The notes below the pieces were generated by a model. That model was given only the letters and a program-made list of their open reading frames with translations, was not told where the DNA came from and searched no databases. The position numbers and the translations under genes were made by a program. 64,000 nucleotides of DNA from the NCBI GenBank assembly GCA_000985875.1, contig CCRI01000003.1, positions 310,001 through 374,000 on the forward strand. The letters run 5' to 3'. Position 1 is the first letter of the stretch. Each line of letters begins with the position of its first letter. Shown piece after piece: positions 11,115 through 19,663 of this stretch. This stretch comes from Neorhizobium galegae bv. officinalis (GTDB lineage Bacteria; Pseudomonadota; Alphaproteobacteria; Rhizobiales; Rhizobiaceae).

Positions 11115-11978
11115 ATGAAAAACATCAACTGGGATGCCTACGAGCTTTTCATGCAGGTCGCCCGGCTTGGCGGGCTGTCAGGTGCCGCTGGCATGACCGG
11201 ATTGAGCCCCGCCACGATCGGCCGGCGGATGCTCGATCTGGAAGAAGCCGTCGGGCGTCCGTTGTTTTTACGCAGCCGTACCGGCTATCAGCTGACCGCC
11301 GACGGGTCTGCCTTGTTTGCCCAGATCCTGGAAATGGAAGGCGCTGCCCGCCGCATCGAGAGCTGGAAACGGGAGGGCGCCGGTTCGACGCTGGTGCGCG
11401 TTGCCTGTGGTACCTGGCTTGCCTGGATGTTCACCCGCAATCTCTCACTGATCCGCACCGAGCGCGATGACTTCCGCCTCGATTTCCATGTCGCCGAACG
11501 GCGGGCGAGCCTGACGCACCGGGAAAGCGATATCGGCATTCGTGCCTTCGAGCCGGAAGAGCCGAACCTTGCCGCAACCCGGCTCGGCGAGGTCGCCTAT
11601 GCGGCCTATCGTGCCCGCAACGCCCACCCCTCGGTTGCCGAGCGCTGGCTTGCGGTCTCGGAGGAGGACGCGATCTCCGCCTATCTGCGCTGGCCGCATC
11701 AGGAACGGGCAGCGCAAGTGGCGGTTACCGTCAACCGTCCGCGCTCCCTGCGCGACTTGGCGCTGGGCGGTGCCGGCACGGCGGTCCTTCCCTGTTTCGT
11801 CGGCGACCAGGACATGCGGCTGGAGCGGGTCGGCGGCGAGATCGAGAGCCTTCGGCACAGCCAGTGGATCGTCATGAACAACGACGATCGCCACCGCCGG
11901 GATATCCGCACGGTGGTCGATCGGATGGTGAAGTTCGTCCGGGCTCACGGCCCGCTATTTGCGGGCCGCCAGCCTTAG
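11115..11978 (+). CDS. LysR-family transcriptional regulator
   Basis: This 287-residue DNA-binding regulator has an N-terminal winged HTH (INWDAYELFMQVARLGGLSG, then TGLSPATIGRRMLDLEEAVG) and a LysR substrate-binding domain. The effector domain is rather short. It diverges from a small hypothetical gene (start 11024), the most likely local target under the usual LysR arrangement, and converges on 11992-12231 with a 13-nt gap. No ligand can be inferred. Confidence 0.88.
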   Translation: MKNINWDAYELFMQVARLGGLSGAAGMTGLSPATIGRRMLDLEEAVGRPLFLRSRTGYQLTADGSALFAQILEMEGAARRIESWKREGAGSTLVRVACGTWLAWMFTRNLSLIRTERDDFRLDFHVAERRASLTHRESDIGIRAFEPEEPNLAATRLGEVAYAAYRARNAHPSVAERWLAVSEEDAISAYLRWPHQERAAQVAVTVNRPRSLRDLALGGAGTAVLPCFVGDQDMRLERVGGEIESLRHSQWIVMNNDDRHRRDIRTVVDRMVKFVRAHGPLFAGRQP

Positions 11979-11991
11979 AGCCGTCTTCCGG

Positions 11992-12231
11992 TCACTGCAC
12001 CCGGTTGGTGACGATGACCGGGATCATCAGGTCGCCCCAGTGGCCGTCGCCGCCGTGGTGCCGGGCGGAACGGACGAGCTCCACCGAAACCCCGGCCTCG
12101 ACCGCCTTCATGATCGCATGGTTGAGGCGATGCAGGTCGTTGGCAAGCGTGCGGATCGCCGCCTGCTGGTCAGGCGTCATGGCGCTTGACTGCTCTTCTG
12201 CGCGTTCCTTGACGTGGGTCTGGATGTTCAT
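11992..12231 (-). CDS. Conserved small protein cotranscribed with aceA
   Basis: This is a 79-residue soluble, mostly helical protein with an amphipathic N-terminal half (residues 1-50) and a His/Gly-rich stretch (RSARHHGGDGHWGD). It begins 33 nt after the aceA stop codon in the same direction, with a GAGGAG ribosome site just before its ATG, so it is very likely in the aceA operon. I do not recognise a domain. Context suggests a role under acetate or fatty-acid growth, but that is inference only. Confidence 0.65.
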   Translation of the reverse strand: MNIQTHVKERAEEQSSAMTPDQQAAIRTLANDLHRLNHAIMKAVEAGVSVELVRSARHHGGDGHWGDLMIPVIVTNRVQ

Positions 12232-12264
12232 GTCGGTTCTCCTCTTGGTGATGAGCTCTTGGGG

Positions 12265-13554
12265 CTATTCCGCAGCCGGCCTGAACTGGTCGTGCTCGGT
12301 GGATTCCTTCATTGCGGTGGTGGACGAAAGTCCGCCGGTGATGGCGACGGAGACGGCGTCGAAATAGCCGGTGCCGACCTCGCGCTGATGTTTGGTGGCC
12401 GTATAGCCGTTGATCTCGGCGGCGAATTCCGCTTCCTGCAGCTCCGAATAGGCAGCCATCTGGCGGTCCTTGTAGCCACGGGCGAGCTCGAACATGCCGA
12501 AATTCAGCTGGTGGAAGCCGGCGAGCGTGATGAACTGGAACTTGTAGCCCATTGCACCCAGCTCCCGCTGGAACTTGGCGATCGTCGCGTCGTCGAGGTT
12601 CTTTTTCCAGTTGAACGACGGCGAGCAGTTATAGGCGAGCATCTTGCCCGGATGCATCTTGTGGACCCCTTCGGCGAACCGGCGGGCCTGTTCGAGATCC
12701 GGTTTGGACGTCTCGCACCAGATGAGGTCGCAATAGGGTGCATAGGCGACGGCGCGGGCGATGCAGGGTTCGAGCCCGTTCTTCACCTGATAGAAACCCT
12801 CGACCGTGCGCCCCGCGTCGTAGTCGACGAAGGGCCGGTCGCGCTCGTCGATATCCGAGGTGAGCAGCTTTGCCGCTTCCGCATCGGTGCGGGCGATGAC
12901 CAGCGTCGGCGTTCCCATGACGTCGGCGGCAAGGCGCGCGGCTGTCAGGTTGCGGATATGTGCGGCGGTCGGGATCAGGACCTTGCCGCCGAGATGGCCG
13001 CACTTCTTTTCCGATGCCAGCTGGTCCTCGTAGTGGACGCCGGCTGCACCCGCCTCGATGAAGGCCTTCATGATCTCGAAGGCGTTGAGCGGCCCGCCGA
13101 ACCCGGCTTCCGCATCCGCAACGATCGGCGCAAACCAGGTCTCGACCGAAAGGCCCTTGCCTTCCGCGGTTTCGATCTGGTCCGCACGCTGCAGGGTGCG
13201 GTTGATGCGCCGCGCCAGTTCCGGCGCCGCATTGGCCGGATAGAGCGACTGGTCGGGATACATGGCGGACGCGGTATTGGCATCGGCCGCGACCTGCCAG
13301 CCGGAAAGGTAGATTGCCTTCAGCCCGGCCCGGACCTGCTGCATGGCCTGATTACCGGTCATCGCGCCGAGCGCGTTGACGAAGTCCTCGCTGTGCAGCA
13401 GCGACCACAGCCGGTTGGCACCCATTTCGGCGAGCGAATAACGGATCTCGGCCGAGCCGCGCAGCCGCTTGACGTCGTCTGCGGAATAGGGGCGTTCGAT
13501 CCCCTCGAAACGACCTTTTTGAGCGCCTGGAACCAGCGTGTAAAAATCTGTCAT
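12265..13554 (-). CDS. aceA: Isocitrate lyase
   Basis: This enzyme cleaves isocitrate to glyoxylate and succinate in the glyoxylate shunt, needed on acetate, fatty acids or PHB-derived acetyl-CoA. The signature [14 protein letters not shown] contains the catalytic cysteine; [19 protein letters not shown] and [10 protein letters not shown] are also typical. I use the ATG at 13554 (429 residues, the usual length) because AGGAGG lies 6 nt before it; the ATG at 13560 directly abuts that site. It diverges from the ScfR-type regulator at 13759, the expected controller. Malate synthase is not in the window. Confidence 0.96.
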   Translation of the reverse strand: MTDFYTLVPGAQKGRFEGIERPYSADDVKRLRGSAEIRYSLAEMGANRLWSLLHSEDFVNALGAMTGNQAMQQVRAGLKAIYLSGWQVAADANTASAMYPDQSLYPANAAPELARRINRTLQRADQIETAEGKGLSVETWFAPIVADAEAGFGGPLNAFEIMKAFIEAGAAGVHYEDQLASEKKCGHLGGKVLIPTAAHIRNLTAARLAADVMGTPTLVIARTDAEAAKLLTSDIDERDRPFVDYDAGRTVEGFYQVKNGLEPCIARAVAYAPYCDLIWCETSKPDLEQARRFAEGVHKMHPGKMLAYNCSPSFNWKKNLDDATIAKFQRELGAMGYKFQFITLAGFHQLNFGMFELARGYKDRQMAAYSELQEAEFAAEINGYTATKHQREVGTGYFDAVSVAITGGLSSTTAMKESTEHDQFRPAAE

Positions 13555-13685
13555 CGTCATCCTCCTATGTAAATGTGTCAGCCGCTCGATGCGGGTTTGA
13601 TGTGACTATATTTACAGAACAGAATGCTGCACTGCCAGAAAAGATGCGGAATTGCTGCTGGCAAAGGGGTTAGGATGTCTTGTCT

Positions 13686-13705
13686 TTCACAAGCGCTTCT
13701 GTGAA
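13686..13705. promoter_or_regulatory. Palindrome between aceA and its regulator
   Basis: TTCACA (13686-13691) and TGTGAA (13700-13705) form an inverted repeat around a central AGCGCT. It lies in the 204-bp divergent region between aceA and the ScfR-type gene, about 130 bp upstream of the aceA start and 54 bp upstream of the regulator start. Position and symmetry suit an ScfR or other dimeric operator; the identity of the binder is inferred. Confidence 0.35.
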
Positions 13706-13758
13706 GATGTCAAAATAGTAAAAGAGGCTGAGCGGCAACTTTGTAAAAACGGTGACAA

Positions 13759-15177
13759 ATGGCAGAGCGAAAGATTTTTGCCGGCCCGCGGGTGCGGCGG
13801 GTGCGATTGGGGCTTGGGCTCACCCAGACGGCCATGGCCGAGGCGCTTGGCATTTCGCCTTCCTATCTCAATCTCATCGAGCGCAACCAGCGGCCTCTGA
13901 CCGTCCAGCTCCTCTTGAAGCTCGCCTCCGTCTACAAAGTCGATCTCGACGCGCTGCAGGGCGAGGGCGGTGGTCTTGCGGGGCGGCTACGCGAGGTGTT
14001 CGCCGATCCGCTGCTGGCGGGTGAAATCCCCGGGGACCAGGAAATCATCGAGGTGGCGGAGGCGGCTCCCAATGCGGCGCTCGGGCTGATGAAGCTTTAT
14101 CGCGCCTATCGAGAGCAGGCAGCAAGGCTTTCCGATCTCGCCGAGCTTCTCGCTCGCGAAGGTCACGAAACCTCGATTGCCGGCACGCGCCTGCCGATCG
14201 ACGAGGTGCGCGAGAAGCTGGAGCGTCGCCCCAACTTCTTCGCGCGCATCGAGGATGCCGCGGAAACTTTTGCGGCCAGGCTCGGGACCGGCGACGAACT
14301 GCCGGGCGCCTTGAAGGCCTGGGCGAAGAACGAGCACGGCATCGTGGTGCGCACCCTTCCGGTCCACGCGATGCCGAACCTGCGCCGGCGCTATGACCGC
14401 CATTCCATGCGGCTCTTCCTGTCGGAACGGCTGTCGCCCTTCGACCGGACCCGTGAGCTTGCCATGGAAGTGGCGCTGCTGGCGCTGGGCCAGGAGATCG
14501 CCACCGAACTCGAAGACCTCAACCTCTCCACCAACGAGGCGCGGCGCATCGGCCGCTTCGAACTCGCCCGCTATGCGGCCCATGCACTGATGATGCCGTA
14601 TGGGGCCTTTCTCGCGGCGGCCCAGCGCGCCCGATATGATCTCGACGTGTTGCGCTCGCGCTTCGATGTGTCGTTCGAGCAGGCCGCCAATCGCCTGACG
14701 TCGCTCGCGCGGCCCGGTGCGCCGGGCATTCCGTTTTTTCTGATGGAACTCGACCACGCCGGCAACACGATCCGCCGCGCCGGTGCTCAAGGGTTCCCGC
14801 AGGCCCGTTTCGGTGGGCTCTGTCCGAAGCTTGGGCTCCATTCCGCTTTCCTCCAGCCGGGCCAGGTCCTTGTCGATCGGGTAGAAATGCCGGATGGGGG
14901 CATGTTCCTGACATTGTCGAGGACGCTCGAAGGCCCCCAGGCGGGGTTCGGAGAGCGGATCCGGCGCACCGCGATCCTTCTCGGCTGCGATCTCTCGAGC
15001 GTGGGAGACGCCGTCTACGGCGAGGCCCTGCCGGGGAGTGCGGCCACGGTGCTTGTCGGCACCGCCTGCCGGCTTTGCGAAAGGCAGGGTTGCCTCTCCC
15101 GTGCCGAACCGCCGGTGACTAGACCGCTCGGCCTAGATGAAATGGTGACCGGCCTCAGCGCCTTCGATTTCCAGTGA
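13759..15177 (+). CDS. ScfR/RamB-type short-chain fatty acyl transcriptional regulator
   Basis: This is a regulator of 472 residues. Residues 1-70 form an XRE helix-turn-helix (LGLTQTAMAEALGISPSYLN, then IERNQRPLT). The middle carries an IrrE/ImmA-like segment without a clear HExxH motif. The C-terminal domain is the DUF2083 type with a Cys cluster, CRLCERQGCLSRAEPP. Related proteins in actinobacteria (RamB) and alphaproteobacteria control glyoxylate-shunt and propionate genes in response to short-chain acyl-CoA. Divergence from aceA fits this closely. The cysteine cluster could bind a metal, which is not proven by the sequence. Confidence 0.88.
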   Translation: MAERKIFAGPRVRRVRLGLGLTQTAMAEALGISPSYLNLIERNQRPLTVQLLLKLASVYKVDLDALQGEGGGLAGRLREVFADPLLAGEIPGDQEIIEVAEAAPNAALGLMKLYRAYREQAARLSDLAELLAREGHETSIAGTRLPIDEVREKLERRPNFFARIEDAAETFAARLGTGDELPGALKAWAKNEHGIVVRTLPVHAMPNLRRRYDRHSMRLFLSERLSPFDRTRELAMEVALLALGQEIATELEDLNLSTNEARRIGRFELARYAAHALMMPYGAFLAAAQRARYDLDVLRSRFDVSFEQAANRLTSLARPGAPGIPFFLMELDHAGNTIRRAGAQGFPQARFGGLCPKLGLHSAFLQPGQVLVDRVEMPDGGMFLTLSRTLEGPQAGFGERIRRTAILLGCDLSSVGDAVYGEALPGSAATVLVGTACRLCERQGCLSRAEPPVTRPLGLDEMVTGLSAFDFQ

Positions 15178-15299
15178 GTTTTGCGGCGGCGCACATTCCC
15201 CCTTGTGGGGTGGAAAATTACTTTTTACTCTCGCGAAAAATATAAGGGAATTAGGCGTGATTTGACGATTGCGCTGAAAAAACTGGAACAGGAGAGATC

Positions 15300-16397
15300 A
15301 TGAAAAGTCATTTGCTCAGTCTTGCTGCCGCAGTTGCCGCCACGGCCTTCGCCGCGACGGCTGCCTTGGCCCAGGAGCGCGAAGTTCGCGTCTACAACTG
15401 GTCGGACTATATCGATGAGACGATCCTGACGGATTTCACCAAGGAGACCGGCATCAAGGTCATCTACGATGTGTTCGACAGCAACGAGATGCTGGAGACC
15501 AAGCTTCTCGCCGGGGGCTCCGGTTATGATGTCGTCGTGCCGACCGGCCCGTTCCTCGCCCGCCAGATCCAGGCCAAGGTTTTCCAGAAGCTCGACAAGT
15601 CGAAGCTGCCGAACCTCTCCAATGTGTGGCCGGTGGTTTCCGAGCGCCTGGCGAAATACGACCCCGGCAATCAATATGCCGTCAACTACATGTGGGGCAC
15701 GACCGGCATCGGTTATAACGTCGACAAGGTGAAGGCGGCCCTCGGCGATGTTCCGATCGACAGCTGGAATGTTCTCTTCAAGCCGGAAAACGCGGCCAAG
15801 CTGAAGTCCTGCGGCATCAACATCCTCGATGCGTCCGACGAGACCTTCGCAATCGCGCTGAACTATCTCGGCAAGAACCCTGACAGCAAGGACACCAAGG
15901 ACCTCGAAGCCGGCGGCGCCGTCTACTCGAAAATTCGCAAGTCGGTGAAGACCTTCAATTCGTCCGCCTATATCGATGATCTTGCCAATGGCGACAGCTG
16001 CATCACGATCGGCTGGTCGGGCGACGTGCTGCAGGCCAAGACCCGCGCCGAGGAAGCCAAGAACGGCGTCAACATCGAGTTCATCATTCCCAAGGAAGGC
16101 ACATATATGTGGTTCGACAACCTCGCGATCCCGGCGGACGCGAAGCATGTCGCCGAAGCGCATGCCTTCATCAACTACCTGATGAAACCGGAAGTCATCG
16201 CCAAGGCTTCGAACTTCGTTCAATACGCCAACGGCAACCTGGCTTCGCAGAAATTCATCGACAAGGAAGTCCTGGAAAATCCTTCCGTCTATCCGCCGGA
16301 AGACGTGGTCAAGAAACTCTTCACCATTTCGCCATACGGACCGCGCGAGCAGCGGGTCCTGAACCGGGTCTGGACGCAGATCAAGACCGGTAGCTGA
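15300..16397 (+). CDS. potF: Polyamine ABC transporter, periplasmic binding protein
   Basis: This is a periplasmic substrate-binding protein for putrescine or spermidine, 365 residues. A Sec signal peptide ends at about residue 25 (AATAALAQ), followed by VRVYNWSDYIDETILTDFTK, the characteristic PotD/PotF N-terminus. It opens the potFGHI set (15300-19383). An AGGAGAG ribosome site precedes the ATG. A stable hairpin separates it from potG, an arrangement often used to give more binding protein than permease. The pathway partners puuA and puuB lie 8 kb upstream. Confidence 0.92.
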   Translation: MKSHLLSLAAAVAATAFAATAALAQEREVRVYNWSDYIDETILTDFTKETGIKVIYDVFDSNEMLETKLLAGGSGYDVVVPTGPFLARQIQAKVFQKLDKSKLPNLSNVWPVVSERLAKYDPGNQYAVNYMWGTTGIGYNVDKVKAALGDVPIDSWNVLFKPENAAKLKSCGINILDASDETFAIALNYLGKNPDSKDTKDLEAGGAVYSKIRKSVKTFNSSAYIDDLANGDSCITIGWSGDVLQAKTRAEEAKNGVNIEFIIPKEGTYMWFDNLAIPADAKHVAEAHAFINYLMKPEVIAKASNFVQYANGNLASQKFIDKEVLENPSVYPPEDVVKKLFTISPYGPREQRVLNRVWTQIKTGS

Positions 16398-16404
16398 TCA
16401 AGGG

Positions 16405-16430
16405 CGGGGCAGGCGGAAACGTCTGCCCCG
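16405..16430 (+). terminator. Stable intercistronic hairpin between potF and potG
   Basis: An 11-bp stem including one G-U pair (CGGGGCAGGCG / CGTCTGCCCCG) closes on a GAAA tetraloop, 8 nt after the potF stop. The following ATTACTTTT is a weak U-tract. It is probably a partial terminator or a 3' stabiliser that raises potF mRNA relative to potGHI. Confidence 0.55.
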
Positions 16431-16473
16431 ATTACTTTTGGGCAGCAGCAATCGGGCGAAATGGGGTAAGGGC

Positions 16474-17631
16474 ATGGCGAAATCTCTCGGGCCGGTTAAG
16501 CGTAAATTTTCTCCCTGGACCGACCCGTCGGCGGTTCCGTTCATTCGTTTCGAAAACATCACCAAACGGTTCGGCGATTTCACCGCCGTCGACAACCTGA
16601 CGCTCGATATCTACGAGCGGGAGTTCTTTTCGCTGCTCGGGCCCTCCGGTTGCGGCAAGACGACGCTGATGCGCATGCTCGCCGGTTTCGAGGAGCCGAC
16701 CGAAGGCCGCATCCTGCTGCAGGGCAAGGATATTTCCGGTGTGCCGCCCTACCGCCGGCCGACCAACATGATGTTTCAGTCTTACGCGCTCTTCCCCCAT
16801 ATGACGGTCGAAAAGAACATCGCCTTTGGGTTGGAGCAGGACAATCTGCCGAAGGGCGAGATCGCCACCCGCGTCGAGGAAATGCTGAAGCTCGTCAAGC
16901 TGGAGCAGTTCGCCAAACGCAAGCCGAACCAGCTGTCCGGCGGCCAGCGCCAGCGCGTGGCGCTCGCCCGTTCCCTCGCCAAGCGCCCCAAGGTGCTGCT
17001 GCTCGACGAACCGCTCGGGGCGCTCGACAAGAAGCTGCGCGAGGAGACGCAGTTCGAGCTGATGGACCTCCAGACCAAGCTGGGCCTGACATTCCTGATC
17101 GTCACCCACGACCAGGAAGAGGCGATGACCGTGTCCGACCGCATCGCGGTCATGGACAAGGGCCTGATCATGCAGGTGGCGACGCCGGCCGAGATCTACG
17201 AAGCGCCGAACAGCCGCTACGTCGCGGATTTCATCGGCGACATCAATATCCTCGAAGGTACGGTCGCTTCGACCGACAGCGCACTCGGCGCGCCGGGCAC
17301 GGTCAGGATCGATTGCGATGGCATCGCGGTATCGGTGGAGCAGGAATGCCAGGCGGTCGTGGGCGACAAGGTCGCCTTCGCGGTGCGGCCGGAAAAGGTC
17401 CGCATCGCGCCCGACCAGCCGGCGGTTACCTCGGTCAATGCGGTCTACGGCGAAGTCTGGGACATCGGTTATCTGGGCGACTTTTCGGTTTTCCTGGTGA
17501 AGCTCGCGGATGGCCGGGTGGTGCGTGCGGCGCAAGCCAACGTTTCCCGCCTTGTCGACCGGCCGATCACGTTCGGTGATATGGTCTGGCTCACCTGGCC
17601 GCTCGATGCCGGCCTCGTGTTGACGCGTTGA
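16474..17631 (+). CDS. potG: Polyamine ABC transporter, ATP-binding protein
   Basis: This is the cytoplasmic ATPase subunit, 385 residues. It shows Walker A GPSGCGKTT, the Q-loop at FQSYALFPHM, the signature LSGGQRQRVALARSLA, Walker B VLLLDEPLGALD and the H-loop VTHDQEEA. A TOBE domain occupies the last 100 residues or so. I use the ATG at 16474 because GGGGTAAGGG precedes it; an in-frame start at 16438 adds 12 residues that overlap the region just after the potF hairpin. The potH gene begins 14 nt after the stop. Confidence 0.94.
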   Translation: MAKSLGPVKRKFSPWTDPSAVPFIRFENITKRFGDFTAVDNLTLDIYEREFFSLLGPSGCGKTTLMRMLAGFEEPTEGRILLQGKDISGVPPYRRPTNMMFQSYALFPHMTVEKNIAFGLEQDNLPKGEIATRVEEMLKLVKLEQFAKRKPNQLSGGQRQRVALARSLAKRPKVLLLDEPLGALDKKLREETQFELMDLQTKLGLTFLIVTHDQEEAMTVSDRIAVMDKGLIMQVATPAEIYEAPNSRYVADFIGDINILEGTVASTDSALGAPGTVRIDCDGIAVSVEQECQAVVGDKVAFAVRPEKVRIAPDQPAVTSVNAVYGEVWDIGYLGDFSVFLVKLADGRVVRAAQANVSRLVDRPITFGDMVWLTWPLDAGLVLTR

Positions 17632-17645
17632 GCGGGGGAGTGGAG

Positions 17646-18563
17646 ATGGCAAGCGTTTCCGAAACCCATCCCGCCAACAAACCCAGCCCCGCCCGCTGGC
17701 TGGTCGTCGCGGTGCCCTATCTGTGGCTGCTGCTGTTCTTTGTCGCCCCTTTCCTGATCATCTTCAAGATCTCGCTCTCCGAGACGGCGATTGCCATGCC
17801 GCCCTATACGCCGCTCTTTGACGGGTTCGGCGCGATCGGTGATTTCGTCTCGGAACTCGATTTCGACAATTACCTCTTCCTGACCGACGACCCGCTCTAC
17901 ATCGAAGCCTACCTGTCTTCGCTGCGCATCGCCGTGATCTCGACCTTCCTTCTGCTGCTGATCGGTTATCCGATGGCGCTCGCCATGGCCCGCGCGCCGA
18001 CGATGCTGCGGCCGACGCTGGTCATGCTGGTCATCCTGCCGTTCTGGACCTCGTTCCTGATCCGCGTCTATGCCTGGATCGGCATCCTGAAGCCCGATGG
18101 CCTGCTGACGCTGCTGTTCCAGTCGGTCGGCCTTTTCGGCGCCGACGATCAGGTGCAGATCTTCCGCACCGACTACGCGGTCTTTATCGGTATCGTCTAT
18201 TCCTACCTGCCCTTCATGGTCCTGCCCCTCTATTCCGCGCTGGAAAAGATGGACAATACGCTGCTGGAGGCCGCGAGCGATCTCGGCTGCCCGCCCTGGA
18301 AGGCATTTTGGAAGATCACCTTCCCCCTGTCGTTGCCGGGCGTCATCGCCGGCTCGATGATCTGCTTCATTCCGATCACCGGAGAGTTCGTCATTCCTGA
18401 CCTGCTCGGTGGGGCCGACACGCTGATGATCGGCAAGACGCTGTGGACGGAATTTTTCGGCAACCGCGACTGGCCGCTGGCATCGGCCGTGGCGGTCATC
18501 CTGCTGATCATGCTGGTCGTGCCGATCATGATTTTCCAGAACCAGCAGAAGAAGGTGGCGTGA
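17646..18563 (+). CDS. potH: Polyamine ABC transporter, permease
   Basis: This is an inner-membrane permease of 305 residues with about six membrane segments and the EAA loop EAASDLGCPPWKAFWKITFP that docks on PotG. I chose the ATG at 17646, preceded by GGGGGAGTGGAG; a TTG at 17628 would overlap the potG stop. It is followed directly by potI (1-nt gap between stop and start). Confidence 0.93.
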   Translation: MASVSETHPANKPSPARWLVVAVPYLWLLLFFVAPFLIIFKISLSETAIAMPPYTPLFDGFGAIGDFVSELDFDNYLFLTDDPLYIEAYLSSLRIAVISTFLLLLIGYPMALAMARAPTMLRPTLVMLVILPFWTSFLIRVYAWIGILKPDGLLTLLFQSVGLFGADDQVQIFRTDYAVFIGIVYSYLPFMVLPLYSALEKMDNTLLEAASDLGCPPWKAFWKITFPLSLPGVIAGSMICFIPITGEFVIPDLLGGADTLMIGKTLWTEFFGNRDWPLASAVAVILLIMLVVPIMIFQNQQKKVA

Positions 18564-18564
18564 G

Positions 18565-19383
18565 ATGAAATCGTCCCGCTTCGACGCCACCGTCCTGACC
18601 CTCGGTTTCGCCTTCCTTTACATCCCGATCATCATCCTGGTGATCTATTCGTTCAATGCTTCCAAGCTGGTCACGGTCTGGGGCGGTTTTTCGCTGCAAT
18701 GGTACCGCACGATGTGGTCGAACCAGGGTCTTATGGACGCCGCCTGGATAACGGCACGCGTCGGCGTGATCAGCGCCACGATCGGTACCGTCCTCGGCAC
18801 GCTCGCGGCCCTTTCCCTCGTGCGCTTCACGCGCTTTCCCGGCCGGATGCTGTTTTCCGGGATGATCTATGCACCGCTCGTCATGCCGGAAGTGATCACC
18901 GGCCTGTCGATGTTGCTGTTGTTCGTCGCGGTCGGCATCGATCGCGGTTTCTGGACGGTCATCATCGCGCATACGACCTTCACGATGTGCTATGTGGCAA
19001 TCGTCGTGCAGTCGCGGCTGCTGACCTTCGACCGCAGCCTGGAGGAGGCGGCCCTCGACCTCGGCTGCCCCCCGGTCAAGACCTTCTTCAAGATCACCCT
19101 GCCGCTGATCTTTCCGGCGGTCATCGCCGGCTGGATGCTGGCCTTCACGCTGTCGCTGGACGACCTGGTGATTGCGAGCTTCACCACAGGTCCCGGCGCC
19201 ACCACACTGCCGATCAAGATCTACAGCCAGGTTCGCCTGGGCGTCACGCCGGAAATCAACGCGATCTGCACCATCCTGATCGGGCTGGTCACCATCGGCG
19301 TCATCATCACCTCGATCAGCACCAAGCAGGCCGAGATGCGGCGTATCCGCGACGAACACGTCGCAGCCCGTGGTACGACCTGA
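18565..19383 (+). CDS. potI: Polyamine ABC transporter, permease
   Basis: This is the second permease subunit, 272 residues, six predicted membrane segments, EAA loop EEAALDLGCPPVKTFFKITL. It pairs with PotH to form the channel. The ATG follows the potH TGA by one base, so the pair is translationally coupled. The gene ends only 3 nt from the convergent DUF6460 gene. Confidence 0.93.
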   Translation: MKSSRFDATVLTLGFAFLYIPIIILVIYSFNASKLVTVWGGFSLQWYRTMWSNQGLMDAAWITARVGVISATIGTVLGTLAALSLVRFTRFPGRMLFSGMIYAPLVMPEVITGLSMLLLFVAVGIDRGFWTVIIAHTTFTMCYVAIVVQSRLLTFDRSLEEAALDLGCPPVKTFFKITLPLIFPAVIAGWMLAFTLSLDDLVIASFTTGPGATTLPIKIYSQVRLGVTPEINAICTILIGLVTIGVIITSISTKQAEMRRIRDEHVAARGTT

Positions 19384-19386
19384 CGC

Positions 19387-19635
19387 TCACGCGCCTCCAC
19401 GCGGCGGCAAGAAGATGTAGATGAGCAGCCAGGCCGGCAACACGATGACGGCGCCGAGCCCGATGCGCGGCACCGACCAGACATAGGCGTTCTCGAGCCC
19501 GATACGGATATCGTCCGGCGTCAGGTGCAGGAGCGCCAGCAGCGACGGCATGGTGATGCCGAAGAAGCTCAAGACGGCGCCCATGATGAGACAGGCGAGC
19601 AGCGCCTTGCATAGATTGATCAGGAATGGCGCCAC
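19387..19635 (-). CDS. DUF6460-type integral membrane protein
   Basis: This is an 82-residue protein with two hydrophobic segments (LINLCKALLACLIMGAVLSF and a C-terminal segment around GAVIVLPAWLLIYIFL) separated by a polar loop containing LHLTPDDIRIGLE. I recognise it as the small DUF6460 family found in rhizobia, function unknown. The start is GTG at 19635 with GGGGG upstream. It follows the AsmA-family gene by 28 nt in the same direction and is probably cotranscribed with it. Confidence 0.7.
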   Translation of the reverse strand: MAPFLINLCKALLACLIMGAVLSFFGITMPSLLALLHLTPDDIRIGLENAYVWSVPRIGLGAVIVLPAWLLIYIFLPPRGGA

Positions 19636-19663
19636 CAGATTACCCCCATCCGGTTGATTCGGC

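Noticed and set aside
12214-13572. 452-codon plus-strand open frame
   Set aside because: Antisense to isocitrate lyase; composition is non-protein-like.
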